NCBI RefSeq assembly: GCF_030848805.1
Contig: NC_092364.1
Location: forward strand, 11,061,650-11,125,649
Direction: 5' to 3'
Origin: Temnothorax longispinosus
Taxonomy: Eukaryota > Arthropoda > Insecta > Hymenoptera > Formicidae
DNA length: 64,000 bases
Position 1 is the stretch's first letter, and each line of letters opens with the position of its first letter. A program made the translations under genes and the position numbers. Below are positions 53,797 through 64,000 of the stretch, piece by piece. Under the pieces are notes generated by a model. The model did no database searches and was not told the DNA's origin. It saw only the letters and a list, made by a program, of their open reading frames with translations.

Positions 53797-54147
53797 TTGT
53801 GTAACTAATGCGGGAAGTTGAGAATTGGACACGGGTGCGGAGTAGACCCCGCACGCGTGTCCAATTCTCAACCCGCACGTGTTACACACCCTATTTTATA
53901 TTACAAAGTGCATGTTAACCGCACTGTTTCGACTCGTGTGTGGAATTGGCCATCCGTCGCACAGATGACGCGCGCGCAATAATGGGCCACTTTTCACGCA
54001 CTTTGTAATATAAAATAGGGTGTGTAACACGTGCGGGTTGAGAATTGGACACGCGTGCGGGTGATCGCACTCGCCTTCGGCTCGTGCGTCCACTCCGCAC
54101 CCGTGTCCAATTCTCAACTTCCCGCACTTGCTACACAAATAACTATA
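53797..54147. mobile_element. Foldback, ~350 bp, with internal hairpins
   Basis: Arms TTGTGTAACTAATGCGGGAA and complement; each arm itself folds at GAGAATTGGACACG / CGTGTCCAATTCTC. An inner stem (TGTTACACACCCTATTTTAT) encloses about 90 bp of loop. Confidence 0.8.
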
Positions 54148-54322
54148 TAACCCCATTTATAACCTACAAGCTGTTAACTAATTCTTTATTAGAAATTTAT
54201 TTCTATGTATCTTGGAACATGACGGTTGATGTACCTTGGAACGCTATTTCAAAAGTATATTAGCTAATTGTTATCTTTATATAACTTTTAGTTATTTGTT
54301 TAACTACAATTTTTTCCATTTT

Positions 54323-54825
54323 GCTTCCTCATAGAGGAAGCTTTGTTTTCGTAAAAAAAATTTTTTTTGAGTTGCTTTTGCCAATGTGTTCAGAATGTTC
54401 TAAAACGTCGAAAAATCGCTATTTTAAAAAATGTCGGTATGTGTGTATGTATGTGTGTATGTGTGTATGTGTGTATGTATGTGCCAAAGTTACCGAAATT
54501 TCTATAACTCCAGAACTAATCAACCAAATCCTAACGAATTATATATGAAATAGGGGTAGAAAAAAACTGAAGAATATATAGAATTAATAAAAATTGCTAA
54601 TAATCAAGAGGTTCTTTTTTAATAAAATTTTGAATTTTTGCAGAAATGTTTGTTTATGCTTTAATTTCCGCAAATTTGGAGATATCGATCTATTTCTAAT
54701 TTTATTATATTTTTCAGTCTTTTCTACCCCTATTTCATATATAATTCGTTAAGATTTGGTTGATTAGTTCTGGAGTTTTTTGCAAGTAGAAACCTTTGCT
54801 CACAAAGCTTCCTCTATGAGGAAGC
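54323..54825. mobile_element. MITE with self-complementary ends
   Basis: Ends GCTTCCTCATAGAGGAAGC and GCTTCCTCTATGAGGAAGC; each end is itself a hairpin. Arms extend through ATTCGTTA(A/G)GATTTGGTTGA and TACCCCTATTTCATATATAA. Contains a (TGTG/TATG)n tract at 54437-54483. The same end motif is at about 45888-45910. Confidence 0.75.
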
Positions 54826-54871
54826 CAAAACAAATAGAGGAAGCTTTGTGAGCAAAGGTTTCTACTTGCAC
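54781..54871. repeat. Hairpin just upstream of transposase start
   Basis: TGCAAGTAGAAACCTTTGCT pairs with AGCAAAGGTTTCTACTTGCA; the stem is about 38 bp. It ends 18 bp before the ATG at 54889. Confidence 0.85.
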
Positions 54872-54888
54872 ACTTATTTATAGTTACC

Positions 54889-56460
54889 ATGCCACGTAGT
54901 AAACGAGGAATAAAAAGGTCAAGGCCGGATGCTGGAGCTTTGATATCTGCTGTAAATGCAGTTTTAGGAAATGACATGACGAAGGGTATCTCACTGAGAG
55001 AAGCAACAAAAATATTTAATGTAAAATTAACAACATTACAGCGACATTTCAACAAATTCAAAACATCAGGTGAAGAACAATTTCGATACATATCTAAGGT
55101 TGATATCAAAAGAGTTTTTACGTCGGATAAAGAAAATTTATTGAAAGAATACATCAAAATTCGTGCAAAACTCCATTATGGAATTTAGAGAGATAATATC
55201 AGAACTTTAGCCTATGAATTTGCAAAAGCAAATCACAAAAAATATCCTGCAAAATGGGGTGAAAAAAATTAAGCTGGAGAGAGTTGGATTTGTTGTTTTA
55301 TGGAGAGACACAAAGAAGAATTAAGTTTGCGGAAACCAGAAGCAACAAGCCTATCTCGTAGTACGAGTTTTAACAAGCACAATGTGAAGATGTTTTTTGA
55401 CAATTTGGAAACGGCTAATAAAAATTATGGACCATTTGAAGCAAGAAATATTTACAACTGTGACGAAACGGGACTGACAACGGCCGGTGCAAACTCCGTC
55501 TAAAATTGTGGCATCGAAAGGCTTAAAGCAAGTTGGTTCCATGACTTCTGCAGAGCGAGGGATGAATGTTACCGCAATTGCTGCAGTAAATGCAATAGAT
55601 AATCACATCCCATATTGATATTTCCACGAGTCAATTTCAAAAATTTTATGCTTCAAGGAGTTTCTCCTGGATCTATTGGCAACGCGAATCCAAGTGGCTG
55701 GAGCAATGAACAACTGTTGTTCATTCAATTTTTTGATCATTTTGTTAAACATTCTAGTGCATCGCAATCGAATCACGTTCTTCTGATTTTAGAAAATCAT
55801 ATTTCAATTCCTGTTATTGAAAAAGTACGAAATTGTAGTGTCACTCTTCTCACTTTCCCACCGCATACGTCACATAAACTTCAGCCTGGATTTCACGGTA
55901 TTTGGACCGCTTAAAATTCATTACAATCAGGCTGTATCTCATTGGATGGTGAACAATCCAGGGAAAACATTTGGAATCTATGACATTGCCAGTGTTCTGG
56001 GACTAATTTATCCGCACGCTTTCAGTACAAACAACATTGTGAATGATTTTCGTGTCTCAGGCATATGCCCAATAAATATGGAAGTATTTGGAAAAATGAA
56101 TTTTTGCTATCGTACGTTACAGATCGTCCTCATGAAACAACTACAGAAGGAGTCAATGCTTCGCTTACTTCTCAAGAAATGTCAAGACAAAATAATCCAC
56201 GTTTACTTCAAGATGAAAATGTTACTGTGGTTACCTTACAAATCGAGCAAACTAAAATTATTACGCCAGAGCAGATCCAGCCATTATCAAAGGCAGAAGT
56301 CAGGAAAACATCAAATCGAGGAAGAAAACCAGGATGAACAAAGATCTTAACCGCGACTCCAGATAAAAATAAAGTTGAAGCTATAGAAGCAAAGGAAAAA
56401 AAGACAAATATAGAAGAGTTGAGTAAAAAAAAAGAAAATTAACTGCAAGGAAATTAAGTT
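54889..56460 (+). pseudogene. Pogo/Tigger-type transposase (psq + CENP-B HTH + DDE)
   Basis: From MPRSKRG the first open piece (to 55186) holds a pipsqueak-type helix-turn-helix (GISLREATKIFNVKLTTLQR). The next pieces hold the CENP-B-type helix region (AGESWICCFMERHKEELSLR) and the first catalytic aspartate (IYNCDETGLTT). Farther on are VLLILENHISIPVI, where the second catalytic aspartate of LLILDNH is replaced by glutamate, and a PPHTSHKLQP block near 55858-55890. A basic tail with RGRKPG follows. In-frame stops at 55186, 55273, 55501 and 55616 and frameshifts make it inactive. The family is common in insects. Confidence 0.85.
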
Positions 56461-58227
56461 TAAAAGATAATTTAGACAGTGAAGAATTAGACAACCCTGA
56501 TTTTATTGTCCGTTAAAAGCTACTTTTATAATTTATTATTAAGCGTTGATATTATTTTATTATTTTATTTTATTTTTATTTTTGTTTTTTTGCTTTATTT
56601 TATTAATAAATATTTTATTAGAGAGAAAAATAAAAGCATAGTTAAGAAAAAGGCGCAAGATTACTTTTTATGAACGGTTGTTTTTATTTCTGACGGTAGA
56701 TTTATCTCGTTAGATTTGATTGTCATTTTCAATTTAATAATTGACCAAGATGTAACTAAATTTAATAAAATATTATATTTCTTTGAAAAAATTTACTTAT
56801 TTTTTTAATTAAAATTTTTCATAGGTGTTTTAAAGTACAAAAGGGAGTGTTCCAAGGTACATCAAGCTGCTGTACCTTGGAAACAAAATTTCCAATTATA
56901 AAAATTTGTTGTATTCTTTTACTAGATGGTAATAAAAATTTGGGTTTTTTTATACTAAGAGATATATATATACACTGGGCAACAAAATTATCGCAACAAA
57001 AATTTTCGTCAAAAATTTGCCCAACTTCAAATAAGCACAACTCCGCGAAAAATTGTCATATCTGAAAGTTTTTTTTTTCATTTTAAAGGGTGAAGTCTGT
57101 ACTTTAAGGAACCATTGTTCGATTTTGAATTTAGCCTCTCCCCCTCCCGCCGTTCTTCCAAATGTAAGGACGTGTTTTTTCTCCGAAAAATTGCATACTT
57201 TGACACATTCTACGGAGTAGAATGAAATTTTTCGTAACTATCATAGCAACCATCGTAAAATATAGACTTTTCCCTGCAAATTAAAAAAAAAAAAATAAGT
57301 CCGTACGATTTTTTTTCGCCGAGTTATGGCTTATCAAAGTTACCTATGCAAGTTTTTGATTTCTTTTAAAAATGATGCATTCGTATTTACAAATATTAAA
57401 AAATTGAAAAAAAATGAAAAAATTAAAATTAAAAATATTTAAAAATAAAAATTTTTAATTTAAGAAATAATTAAGAAAAAGGGATGCCAAGCGGATTCTA
57501 AATTACGATTTTTGAACATAAAAGTGGCTATAACTCGGAAACGGCTCATTTCCGGACCTATGTTTGTATGAACTTTTTTGCTTGTTTTTGGGTCCCGAAT
57601 CACCTCCCGAAGTGGAGTAGGCGATTTTTCGGACACCTTGTATATATGTACTTTAATAATATATATTTTTCAAAAATTTTTAATTAAAACTGTGGCGTGG
57701 AAAAATCAAAAACTTAAAAGTGTTCCGAGGTACAGCACCTTCCCCTATAATGTTAAAGCTAAATAGCGCGCGTGAAGCGCGCGTCTGTGATGTCTAGTTT
57801 ATTAAAAATATCATGATAAAATTTAAAATATCTCAGGAAATTCTTAACGAAAGAGAGCTTTAGCATATTAGTGTATTTTGAAAACGCCTCGACAAGGGCT
57901 ACAAGAATATGTCATGAAAAATAGGTCTCCGTTTAAAGAACTCAATATGACCTTGATGTGACTTTCCCAAAATCGTTCAAGGTCAAACCAATCTCACCAC
58001 ATAATAGGTAACTTGGTACACTACAACTTTTGTAAACATTTTTTCCGAAAACGTCATCTTTCCGAGATAATTCAGTGTCCCGACCTTTTTGCTATATACC
58101 CTGTATAACCAGTAACTAATTTTTATTAATTAAATTAAAAAATGTAAAGTCTTTAATAATTTTTATTCGAGTTGGGGTAATTATTTATGCGAAGCTACAA
58201 ATAACTTCAATAAAAAATTGTAATGTA

Positions 58228-58688
58228 ATCTATTAAATAATAAGCGGTATTATTTGACCAAACTGACGCTTTACATTAATTCAATCCTCGACGTTTCGAC
58301 AATCGTTTTGTGTCCTTATCCAGAGTACTAAACCTACGAAGTCATGTTACATAATAATATATCGCAACGAGGAACAAAGGGCATAGGAACGGAAAATATA
58401 TACCTATCTCATATTAGTCGCACGTGAATTTCTTGCAGTTTATCACTTTGTCAGATTTCAATGTTGTCTAATTATTAAAATGAAGGAGTCTCGATCTTGA
58501 ATTAACAATGCGATGTAGCACAGGGTTAAGAGGTAACGGGAACGGAGACATGTGAGAGCAGTCATTCCGAGTCAGAGGACGGCATCGAATTACTTAAAAA
58601 TACAGAGTACAAGAGTGGGTCGCAGAAGAAAAAGGATTGAATTAATGTAAAGCGTCAGTTTGTCAAATAATACCGCTTATTAAATTTC
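58228..58688. mobile_element. ~460 bp MITE
   Basis: Arms AATAAGCGGTATTATTTGAC through TTTACATTAATTCAATCC, with the complement at 58634-58688. ATTAAAT lies next to both ends and may be duplicated target. Confidence 0.75.
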
Positions 58689-58789
58689 ACTGACGAAGAA
58701 AAGAAGTTTTTAATCTATTAAATAATAATCAATTTGAGAATATTTTTTACTTCTGTTTATCCATATAAAGATGTGTTATATACAAGTAT

Positions 58790-59020
58790 AAGCAAGAAGG
58801 AAGCGTCAGAAGATCACCACTAGCCCATTCAATCAAGTAATGTTTCCTGAATGTTGAAATGTTGAAACAACGTTTACAAGACATTGCAATTCAGCGGACA
58901 TTAGACGTTTGCGCAATGTCTTTTCAACGTTGAATCTACATTTCGCAATGTTGATGTTATATTGCAAATGTTGCGATGCAATGCTTTTAAGATGTTGATT
59001 CAACATTTGTGTGCTATATG
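58790..59020. repeat. Degraded MITE with AATGTTGAAAC words
   Basis: AATGTTG/CAACATT words and an ending CTATATGGGCCTG. A remnant of the same kind is near 39120-39215. Confidence 0.45.
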
Positions 59021-59071
59021 GGCCTGTATATGTATATAGTGTGTCTCTCTCTGATAATACATGTAATCCAC

Positions 59072-60182
59072 GGTAAATGTTTACAATTAGGGCCTGGTCT
59101 CCGATGACCTTGACCTTGACATATGTTGTCAAGGTCACCCTCCTGAGTGACCTTCAGAAGGTTTTAGTTGGGGGTCGCTTCTTATTAAAAAGTTATTAAC
59201 AAAAAAAGTTTGGAAAATATAGCAGCTATTTTGAGTATTGAAAGGCATAAATGACTAATATATATGTCGAAACAGTTCACGCATACGCTTTCCACGCGAA
59301 CCGAGGTTCACGCACACCCCCCCGTGCTTTCGGGGGAGGTGCGGTAGCCCCGAAATAGTTCACGCATACACTTTCCACGCGAACCGAGGTTTACGCACAC
59401 CCCCCCCCTGCTTTCGGGCGGCCCGAAAGCAGGGGGGTGTGCGTGAACCTCGGTTCGCGTGGAAAGTGTATGCGTGAACTATTTCGGTGCTACCGCACCT
59501 CCCCCGAAAGCACGGGGGGGTGTGCGTGACCTCGGTTCGCGTGGAAAGTGTATGCGTGAACTATTTCGGGGCTACCGCACCTCCCCCGAAAGCACGGGGG
59601 GGTGTGCGTGACCTCGGTTCGCGTGGAAAGTGTATGCGTGAACTATTTCGGGGCTACCGCACCTCCCCCGAAAGCACGGGGGGGTGTGCGTGACCTCGGT
59701 TCGCGTAGAAAGTGTATGCGTGAATTATTTCGGGGCTACCGCACCTCCCCCGAAAGCACGGGGGGGGGGGGTGTGCGTGAACCTCGGTTCGCGTGAAAAG
59801 TGTATGCGCGAACTATTTCGGGGCTACCGCACCTCCCCCGAAAGCACGGGGGGGGTGTGCGTGACCATGGTTCGCGTGGAAAGTGTATGCGTGAATTATT
59901 TCGGGGCTACCGCACCTCCTCCGAAAGCACGGGGGGGTGTACGTGAACCTCGGTTCGCGTGGAAAGCGTATGCGTGAACTGTTTCGACATATATATTAGT
60001 CATTTATGCCTTTCAATACTCAAAATAGCTGTTATATTTTCCAAACTTTTTTTGTTAATAACTTTTTAACGAATAGCGACCCCCAACTAAAACCTTCTGA
60101 AGGTCACTCAGGAGGGTGACCTTGACAACATATGTCAAGGTCAAGGTCATCGGAGACCAGGCCCTAATTGTAAACATTTACC
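59072..60182. mobile_element. Foldback transposon with 82 bp internal repeats, 8 bp duplication
   Basis: TAATCCAC is at 59064-59071 and 60183-60190. Ends GGTAAATGTTTACAATTAGG and complement. Arms run through a CCTTGACCTTGACATATG block, AAAACCTTCTGAAGG and CATAAATGACTAATATATAT. Internal 82 bp units (GTGCGTGACCTCGGTTCGCG ... GGGCTACCGCACCTCCCCCG) number about one and a half on the left and six on the right. It has no transposase. An 8 bp duplication fits hAT-type mobilisation. Confidence 0.9.
59436..59972. repeat. 82 bp tandem repeat array, about six units
   Basis: Units are nearly identical but differ in G-run length (7 to 11 G). ORFs of 64-97 codons with a 27-residue period arise from it and are not genes. 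The sequence GTTCACGCATACACTTTCCA also occurs alone at 18254-18273. Confidence 0.95.
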
Positions 60183-60190
60183 TAATCCAC

Positions 60191-61029
60191 TGCTCGTGGA
60201 TGAGTAGAGCGGGTTAAACTGAATAGAAAAGTCTTGTACTGTTTTGCAAGTTTCTCAATAATTAATGAGATATTAATTAATAAAAATACGCAAATAAAGG
60301 TACATCCGCGCGTCAGAAGTAAGAAATGGCACGCAAGAATTCTCAGCGTGTCATTTTTTGCCTCAAGTCGTGGCGAGAAAGAGACAGCCCAGCGTTCCAT
60401 GCTGATTGCAATTGCTGTACTCGCGGCGATGCATTGAGAGTGCATGCGCTTAGCAATCACCAATACGTAACGTTAAGCTGTCTTTTGCTGAATCGCACTG
60501 ATTTGCGGATATTTTTTAGACAAATTTTTAAATCAAACTACAGAATGTTGAAAGTATGTAATTTTAAGGAACAAAACAAATTACCCAGATAGACAGACGT
60601 GTTGAACATAGCATGTAAACATTTTACGCATACTTTGTGCTGCTAGTGTAACAACATAAAATTACAAATAAGTGAAATAAACGTGTACTTATTATAATGT
60701 CATATTGTTATTATATATTTTTATTTCATGATATAGCAATATGTTTCTACTTTGTTACAAACGGACAACTGCAATTATATATAAAATGTTTCAAGTATAA
60801 AATTATATTTTAATTGTATTATTTGTGGAAGCAATAATTAAAGCAAGCTATTTGACAAATATTAATTTAGTATTATTCTATTGTAATCTATTTATAAGGT
60901 AGTTGCGTCTTTATGCTATTTTAAATTTGCATATTGTTATTTAGAAACATAGTATTTTATTACCATAAAATATTGCATATTACAATTCAGTATATATGTA
61001 TAGCTAAATATTAGAACTAAATTTTTGTA
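60191..61029. other. AT-rich DNA, no gene recognised
   Basis: Short open frames at 60182-60592 overlap on both strands and match nothing I know. The remainder is A/T-rich without a clear repeat. TTACCCAGATAGACAGACGT at about 60590 resembles the CCCAGATAG terminus of MITEs here. Confidence 0.4.
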
Positions 61030-61925
61030 TAGGGGAGAGTGGTCCCCCATACCGACCGGCCAAATGGTAAAGGCCATAAAGTTGTTGAAAATAACTTTTT
61101 TGACGGGTTTAAAGTTTTACTGTCTAGAGTGATCATTTCTCTAAACTTTCCGCCGGTTGGTAAGGTTTATGGGTGTTGTTCTGAGAGATACAGAGAACAA
61201 AGGCAAAAGTCTACGTTTTCGACAAGCTCAAAAAAGGTGGTCCGAAACCGACCTCCACATGGTCCGCAACCGACCCCCTATTTTTTTTAGTGAATCGCAA
61301 GAAGAAGTAAAATTTCGAGTTCTTATTGTAATTTGTAACTAAAACACGATGATTTGGAATTAATTGAAATGTTTGTTACTTTATTCAAATACATTTTGAT
61401 GCTTTTTTAGGAAACAAAAATGAATTAATGAGTTAATGAATTATTCAAGGGCTGTGGCTTAATTTGTTTTTTTTTGTTTTCTTCTATTGTTTTTGCTTTT
61501 TATTTTGCCGTTTTTCTTTTGCATTTTGTTTTCTTTTTTTCTCTTCCTGTCTCTGCCGCTTTTTTTCTTTTTGTTGCTTTTTTTGTTTTTCTTTTTCTTT
61601 CTGCTTTTGTTCCTGTTTTTCTTTTTGTTGTCGTTTATCTCCTTTCATTTTTTCCAATGCACTTCGTGTATTTTTTTCTTCGGCAATTTGTTTTATCTCA
61701 GCGTCGGATGTCAAAATCGCTGTTCAGCCTGGCTTTCGACCTTACGGGGTTTTTCTTTTAAATGTTCGTCCCATTTCTAGAATAAACATGTGTGATTATC
61801 GTCAGAAGTCATTCTTAATAACATTTTGCCCCTTAAAAACACTCTATAAACAATTACGATTCTAAAAAATGGGGGTCGCTTTCGGACCACCACTTGGCGG
61901 TCGGTTTCGGACCACTCCGACATTT
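61030..61925 (-). mobile_element. Tigger-like remnant
   Basis: Ends GGGGAGAGTGGTCCCCCATA and, inverted at about 61880-61920, GGAGTGGTCCGAAACCGACC; related words (GGTGGTCCGAAACCGACC) occur inside. The minus strand at 61484-61714 encodes a Lys/Gln/Glu-rich coil after MTSDAEIKQIAEEKNTRSAL, like the C-terminal tail of some Tigger transposases. The catalytic domain is absent. Confidence 0.55.
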
Positions 61926-62103
61926 TTCACATAACGGCTCGTCGTTCACTGATGGCAACAGAGGCAATCTAATTTTAGTAGCGTGCGTTGAAACCGAGTA
62001 GCCCGTTTACCTATGGGCTTTTGGGGCTGGAGCCCTAGGGCGCCCAAGCGCCAGGGGCGCCATAGCTTTAAAAAATAAAAAATAAAAATTTTTTTAAAAT
62101 TTC

Positions 62104-62268
62104 TGTATTCTAAAAAATGTACGTTTCAATCCTTTTTTTGGATCATTCTCAGCAAATTGTGAATCGGATCAAGTAATGATGTATATTTTTGTATGTAGTT
62201 TTTGTAATTTGCTTTGAGGATGATCTAAAGAAAGCATTGAAACGTACATTTTTTAGAATAAAGAAATT
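62104..62268. mobile_element. ~165 bp palindromic MITE
   Basis: Arms TTCTAAAAAATGTACGTTTC and complement, extending about 60 bp. Confidence 0.8.
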
Positions 62269-62593
62269 TAAAGAAAAACAAACAAGTTTTTTTACGCCTT
62301 ATTTTCGCGCCTGGCTCTTACTCGCCCTTTTTCCTGAATCTTTAGTTTGACTCGCGGCTTTTGTTTAATATTTTTCTAGCAAAAGAGCGGAAAAACAATG
62401 AACGAGCGGAACATTCAATTGTTTCTGTGTCGCAGTCTGCCTGAGTCTGCCACGATAAACCACAGCTAGCGCAGCTTTTAGGTAAACGTGTTGGGTCTTG
62501 ATCATGATTACTTTAGATTTTTTATATTTTTCTGTTGCGTTTAACTAACATTTGGTATACCTCAAAGTAATTTTAATCGATAACTAATACGAA

Positions 62594-64000
62594 ATGTTTA
62601 ACAAAAAGTTGAGTGGTAGTGCAAGAAGAAAATTAAATGCTGAAAAGTCTAAAAAGGAACAAGAAGTGCTTGATAAAGTTCCAAAATTGAAGAATTTCTT
62701 TGTGCCAACACAAAAACATGTGTCTGAAACCGAAAATTCAAATAATAATGTTGAAAAGTGAGTTACTCTTTAATTTTTATCGTACAATACTCGTGTTTTT
62801 AAATTCTTGAGTAAACAGACGCACGCATTTAGTGGATGTATTGTCTGGCCGTTCTTTTGGATTTATAAAGCGTCCGTATTTATTTTATATTTCTGTTTTA
62901 TGATATCCAATTAATCTATCTATAGATCAATAGATCGACTTGTTATTTTATGAAATTCACACTATTATACATTGAATCATATGATCAATATATTTTCTGG
63001 TAACTCTCGAAAACTGAAATATTTTTTTCATTTTTAATAGCGTGAGTGTGGAGGAATTGACAGGATAAAACGAGATTGAAAACGAATCTAAAGTTTTGAA
63101 TATTGATATCACGACATCTGATACATTAAAGATATCTGAAGAAATTAAAATCAATGATAATGAAATTGACATTGAAGATCTGGAAACATGGAAGGAAGGC
63201 ATTCATTACTTATATATTAAAAAATCAGCCAAATCAAGACATAGATGCATTAGATTTTTCAACCTCGCTTATCGTTGGAGCTACTCAAAATAGATATGCA
63301 AGAAAAAGTATGTTTTTTCGAAAATTAAAAAATATGGAAGTTCGAAAACGAGATTGGATGATATATTCTCGAACAAGCGGAAAAATATTTTGTATATATT
63401 GCAAGCTTTTCGGTGATAAAGAAAATAGCTTCTGCAAAGGATTTAAAGATTGGAAACATGAAGAGAGAATTGCTCAACACGAGATATCTTTCTCTCATAA
63501 AAAATCGGCTGGATTTTTCTTGACAAGATCTAAAATTGAAGGGCGTATAGATACAGCTCTCGAAATACAATTGGTCAAAGAAAAAAATTATTGGTGTATT
63601 GTGTTAAAAAGAATTTTATCTGTGATAAGATTTTTAGCTTCACGTGGATTGGCTTTCCGTAGTAGTAATGAACAATTTTTTAATTCTCGCAATGGAAATT
63701 TTCTTGGAACTTTAGAGCTATTGGCAGAATACGACGATTTTTTAAAGGTCATTGCACAGCATGGAAACAAAAAGAAAGGACACGTTTCATATCTATCGAA
63801 TACAATCTGCGATGAATTTATATCGAGATCTTAGGAGAACACGTTAGAAAATCTATTGTTCGCGAATTAAAAAATGCGAAATATTTTTCTATAATTGTTG
63901 ACTCAACGCCAGATATCGAAAATGTTGACCAATTAACTATTGTTATTCGATATGTTTCTGCCAATAGTTGTCCTGTAGAGCGTTTTCTAGTATTTTTATC
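62594..64000 (+). pseudogene. hAT-type transposase (ZMYM1/DUF4371-like), runs off window
   Basis: Exon 1 (62594 to about 62757) starts MFNKKLSGSARRKLNAEK and has a short FFVP block. A likely intron (donor GTGAGT at 62758, acceptor TAATAG ending 63040) leads to a second part with an in-frame stop near 63068 and a frameshift near 63230. Then comes a TTF-type zinc finger region (RDWMIYSRTSGKIFCIYCKL, with HE...H farther on) and a hAT core (GLAFRSSNEQFFNSRNGNFL, LLAEYDDFLKVIAQHG). Another frameshift near 63830 precedes the segment with SIIVDSTPDIENVDQLT, the first catalytic region. An AGGGCGCC/GGCGCC-rich stretch near 62030-62065 may be the element's end. The copy is inactive; the 3' part is outside. 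Confidence 0.8.

Larger units (their letters stand above)
53488..57745 (+). mobile_element. Pogo/Tigger-like transposon, 4.3 kb, inactive
   Basis: Ends GGGGAAGGTGCTGTACCTTG and the complement (GAGGTACAGCACCTTCCCC), flanked by TA (53486-53487 and 57746-57747). Subterminal GTACCTTGGAA words recur near 54230 and 56840-56880. It encodes the transposase at 54889-56460 and contains a foldback (53797-54147) and a MITE (54323-54825). Confidence 0.85.
53030..58110. mobile_element. Inverted-repeat element hosting a pogo transposon
   Basis: 53030 to about 53285 pairs with about 57845-58110: GGATTATCTCGGAAATATGA, a CATGTGGTGATACC block, AGTCACATCAAGGTCA, CTTGTCGAGACGTTTTCAAA. The next inner part (53330-53485 and 57748-57795) matches the 44440-44660 repeat, which fixes the point where the pogo element entered. 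Confidence 0.75.

Noticed and set aside
59487..59977. ORFs of 64-97 codons with a repeated Cys-Val motif
   Set aside because: Translation of the 82 bp tandem repeat; the frame shifts with G-run length.
61464..61865. Phe-rich + strand ORFs resembling membrane proteins
   Set aside because: Antisense of the Lys/Gln-rich minus-strand coil; composition artefact.

Overview
This is eukaryotic DNA, almost certainly from an insect and probably a hymenopteran such as an ant. The basis is insect-type 28S rRNA fragments, an insect-like SLC5 gene with spliced exons, an errantivirus-type env, Penelope, Jockey, gypsy, pogo/Tigger and hAT remnants, and many palindromic MITEs. The species cannot be named from the sequence alone.

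The only convincing host gene is on the + strand: six exons at 41672-48686 of a sodium/solute cotransporter (SLC5, sodium-coupled monocarboxylate/multivitamin type). Its phases join without error. It is split by a 6 kb intron packed with mobile DNA. No first or last exon was recognised, so the gene should extend past this window or past recognisable sequence.

Layout. 1-2794: decayed Jockey-type non-LTR element. 2799-16667: three TTAA-bounded elements lying end to end and sharing TTAA sites. The first holds a Penelope-like element. The third is split by a 3 kb foldback carrying a small two-exon gene, and by a gypsy element that itself contains a 28S rRNA fragment with an 803 bp insertion. 16698-21876: probable very long solo LTR holding a large palindrome with minisatellite arms. 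22.2-24.75 kb: MITEs, a small solo LTR and a dispersed repeat. 24932-29829: a pol-less, env-bearing LTR retrovirus-like element. 29.8-31.6 kb: tandem repeats, MITEs and a 5S-derived SINE. 31169-39417: a MITE split by a near-complete gypsy element (31741-38875), itself split by a solo LTR. 39.5-41.6 kb: tRNA-like sequence and a Tigger remnant with another TTAA element inside. 41.67-48.7 kb: the SLC5 gene; its large intron holds a TTAA element, a repeat with a 9 bp duplication and a broken family B DNA polymerase. 48.9-64 kb: non-LTR insertion, foldback satellites, a pogo/Tigger element nested in an inverted repeat, an 8 bp-TSD foldback with 82 bp repeats, a Tigger tail and a ZMYM1-like hAT transposase.

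Apart from the SLC5 exons and the 127-residue foldback gene, nearly all coding sequence is transposon-derived and broken by frameshifts, stops or lost catalytic residues. The main content of the window is insertion history: several sites can be read both empty and filled because a second copy of the host repeat is present.
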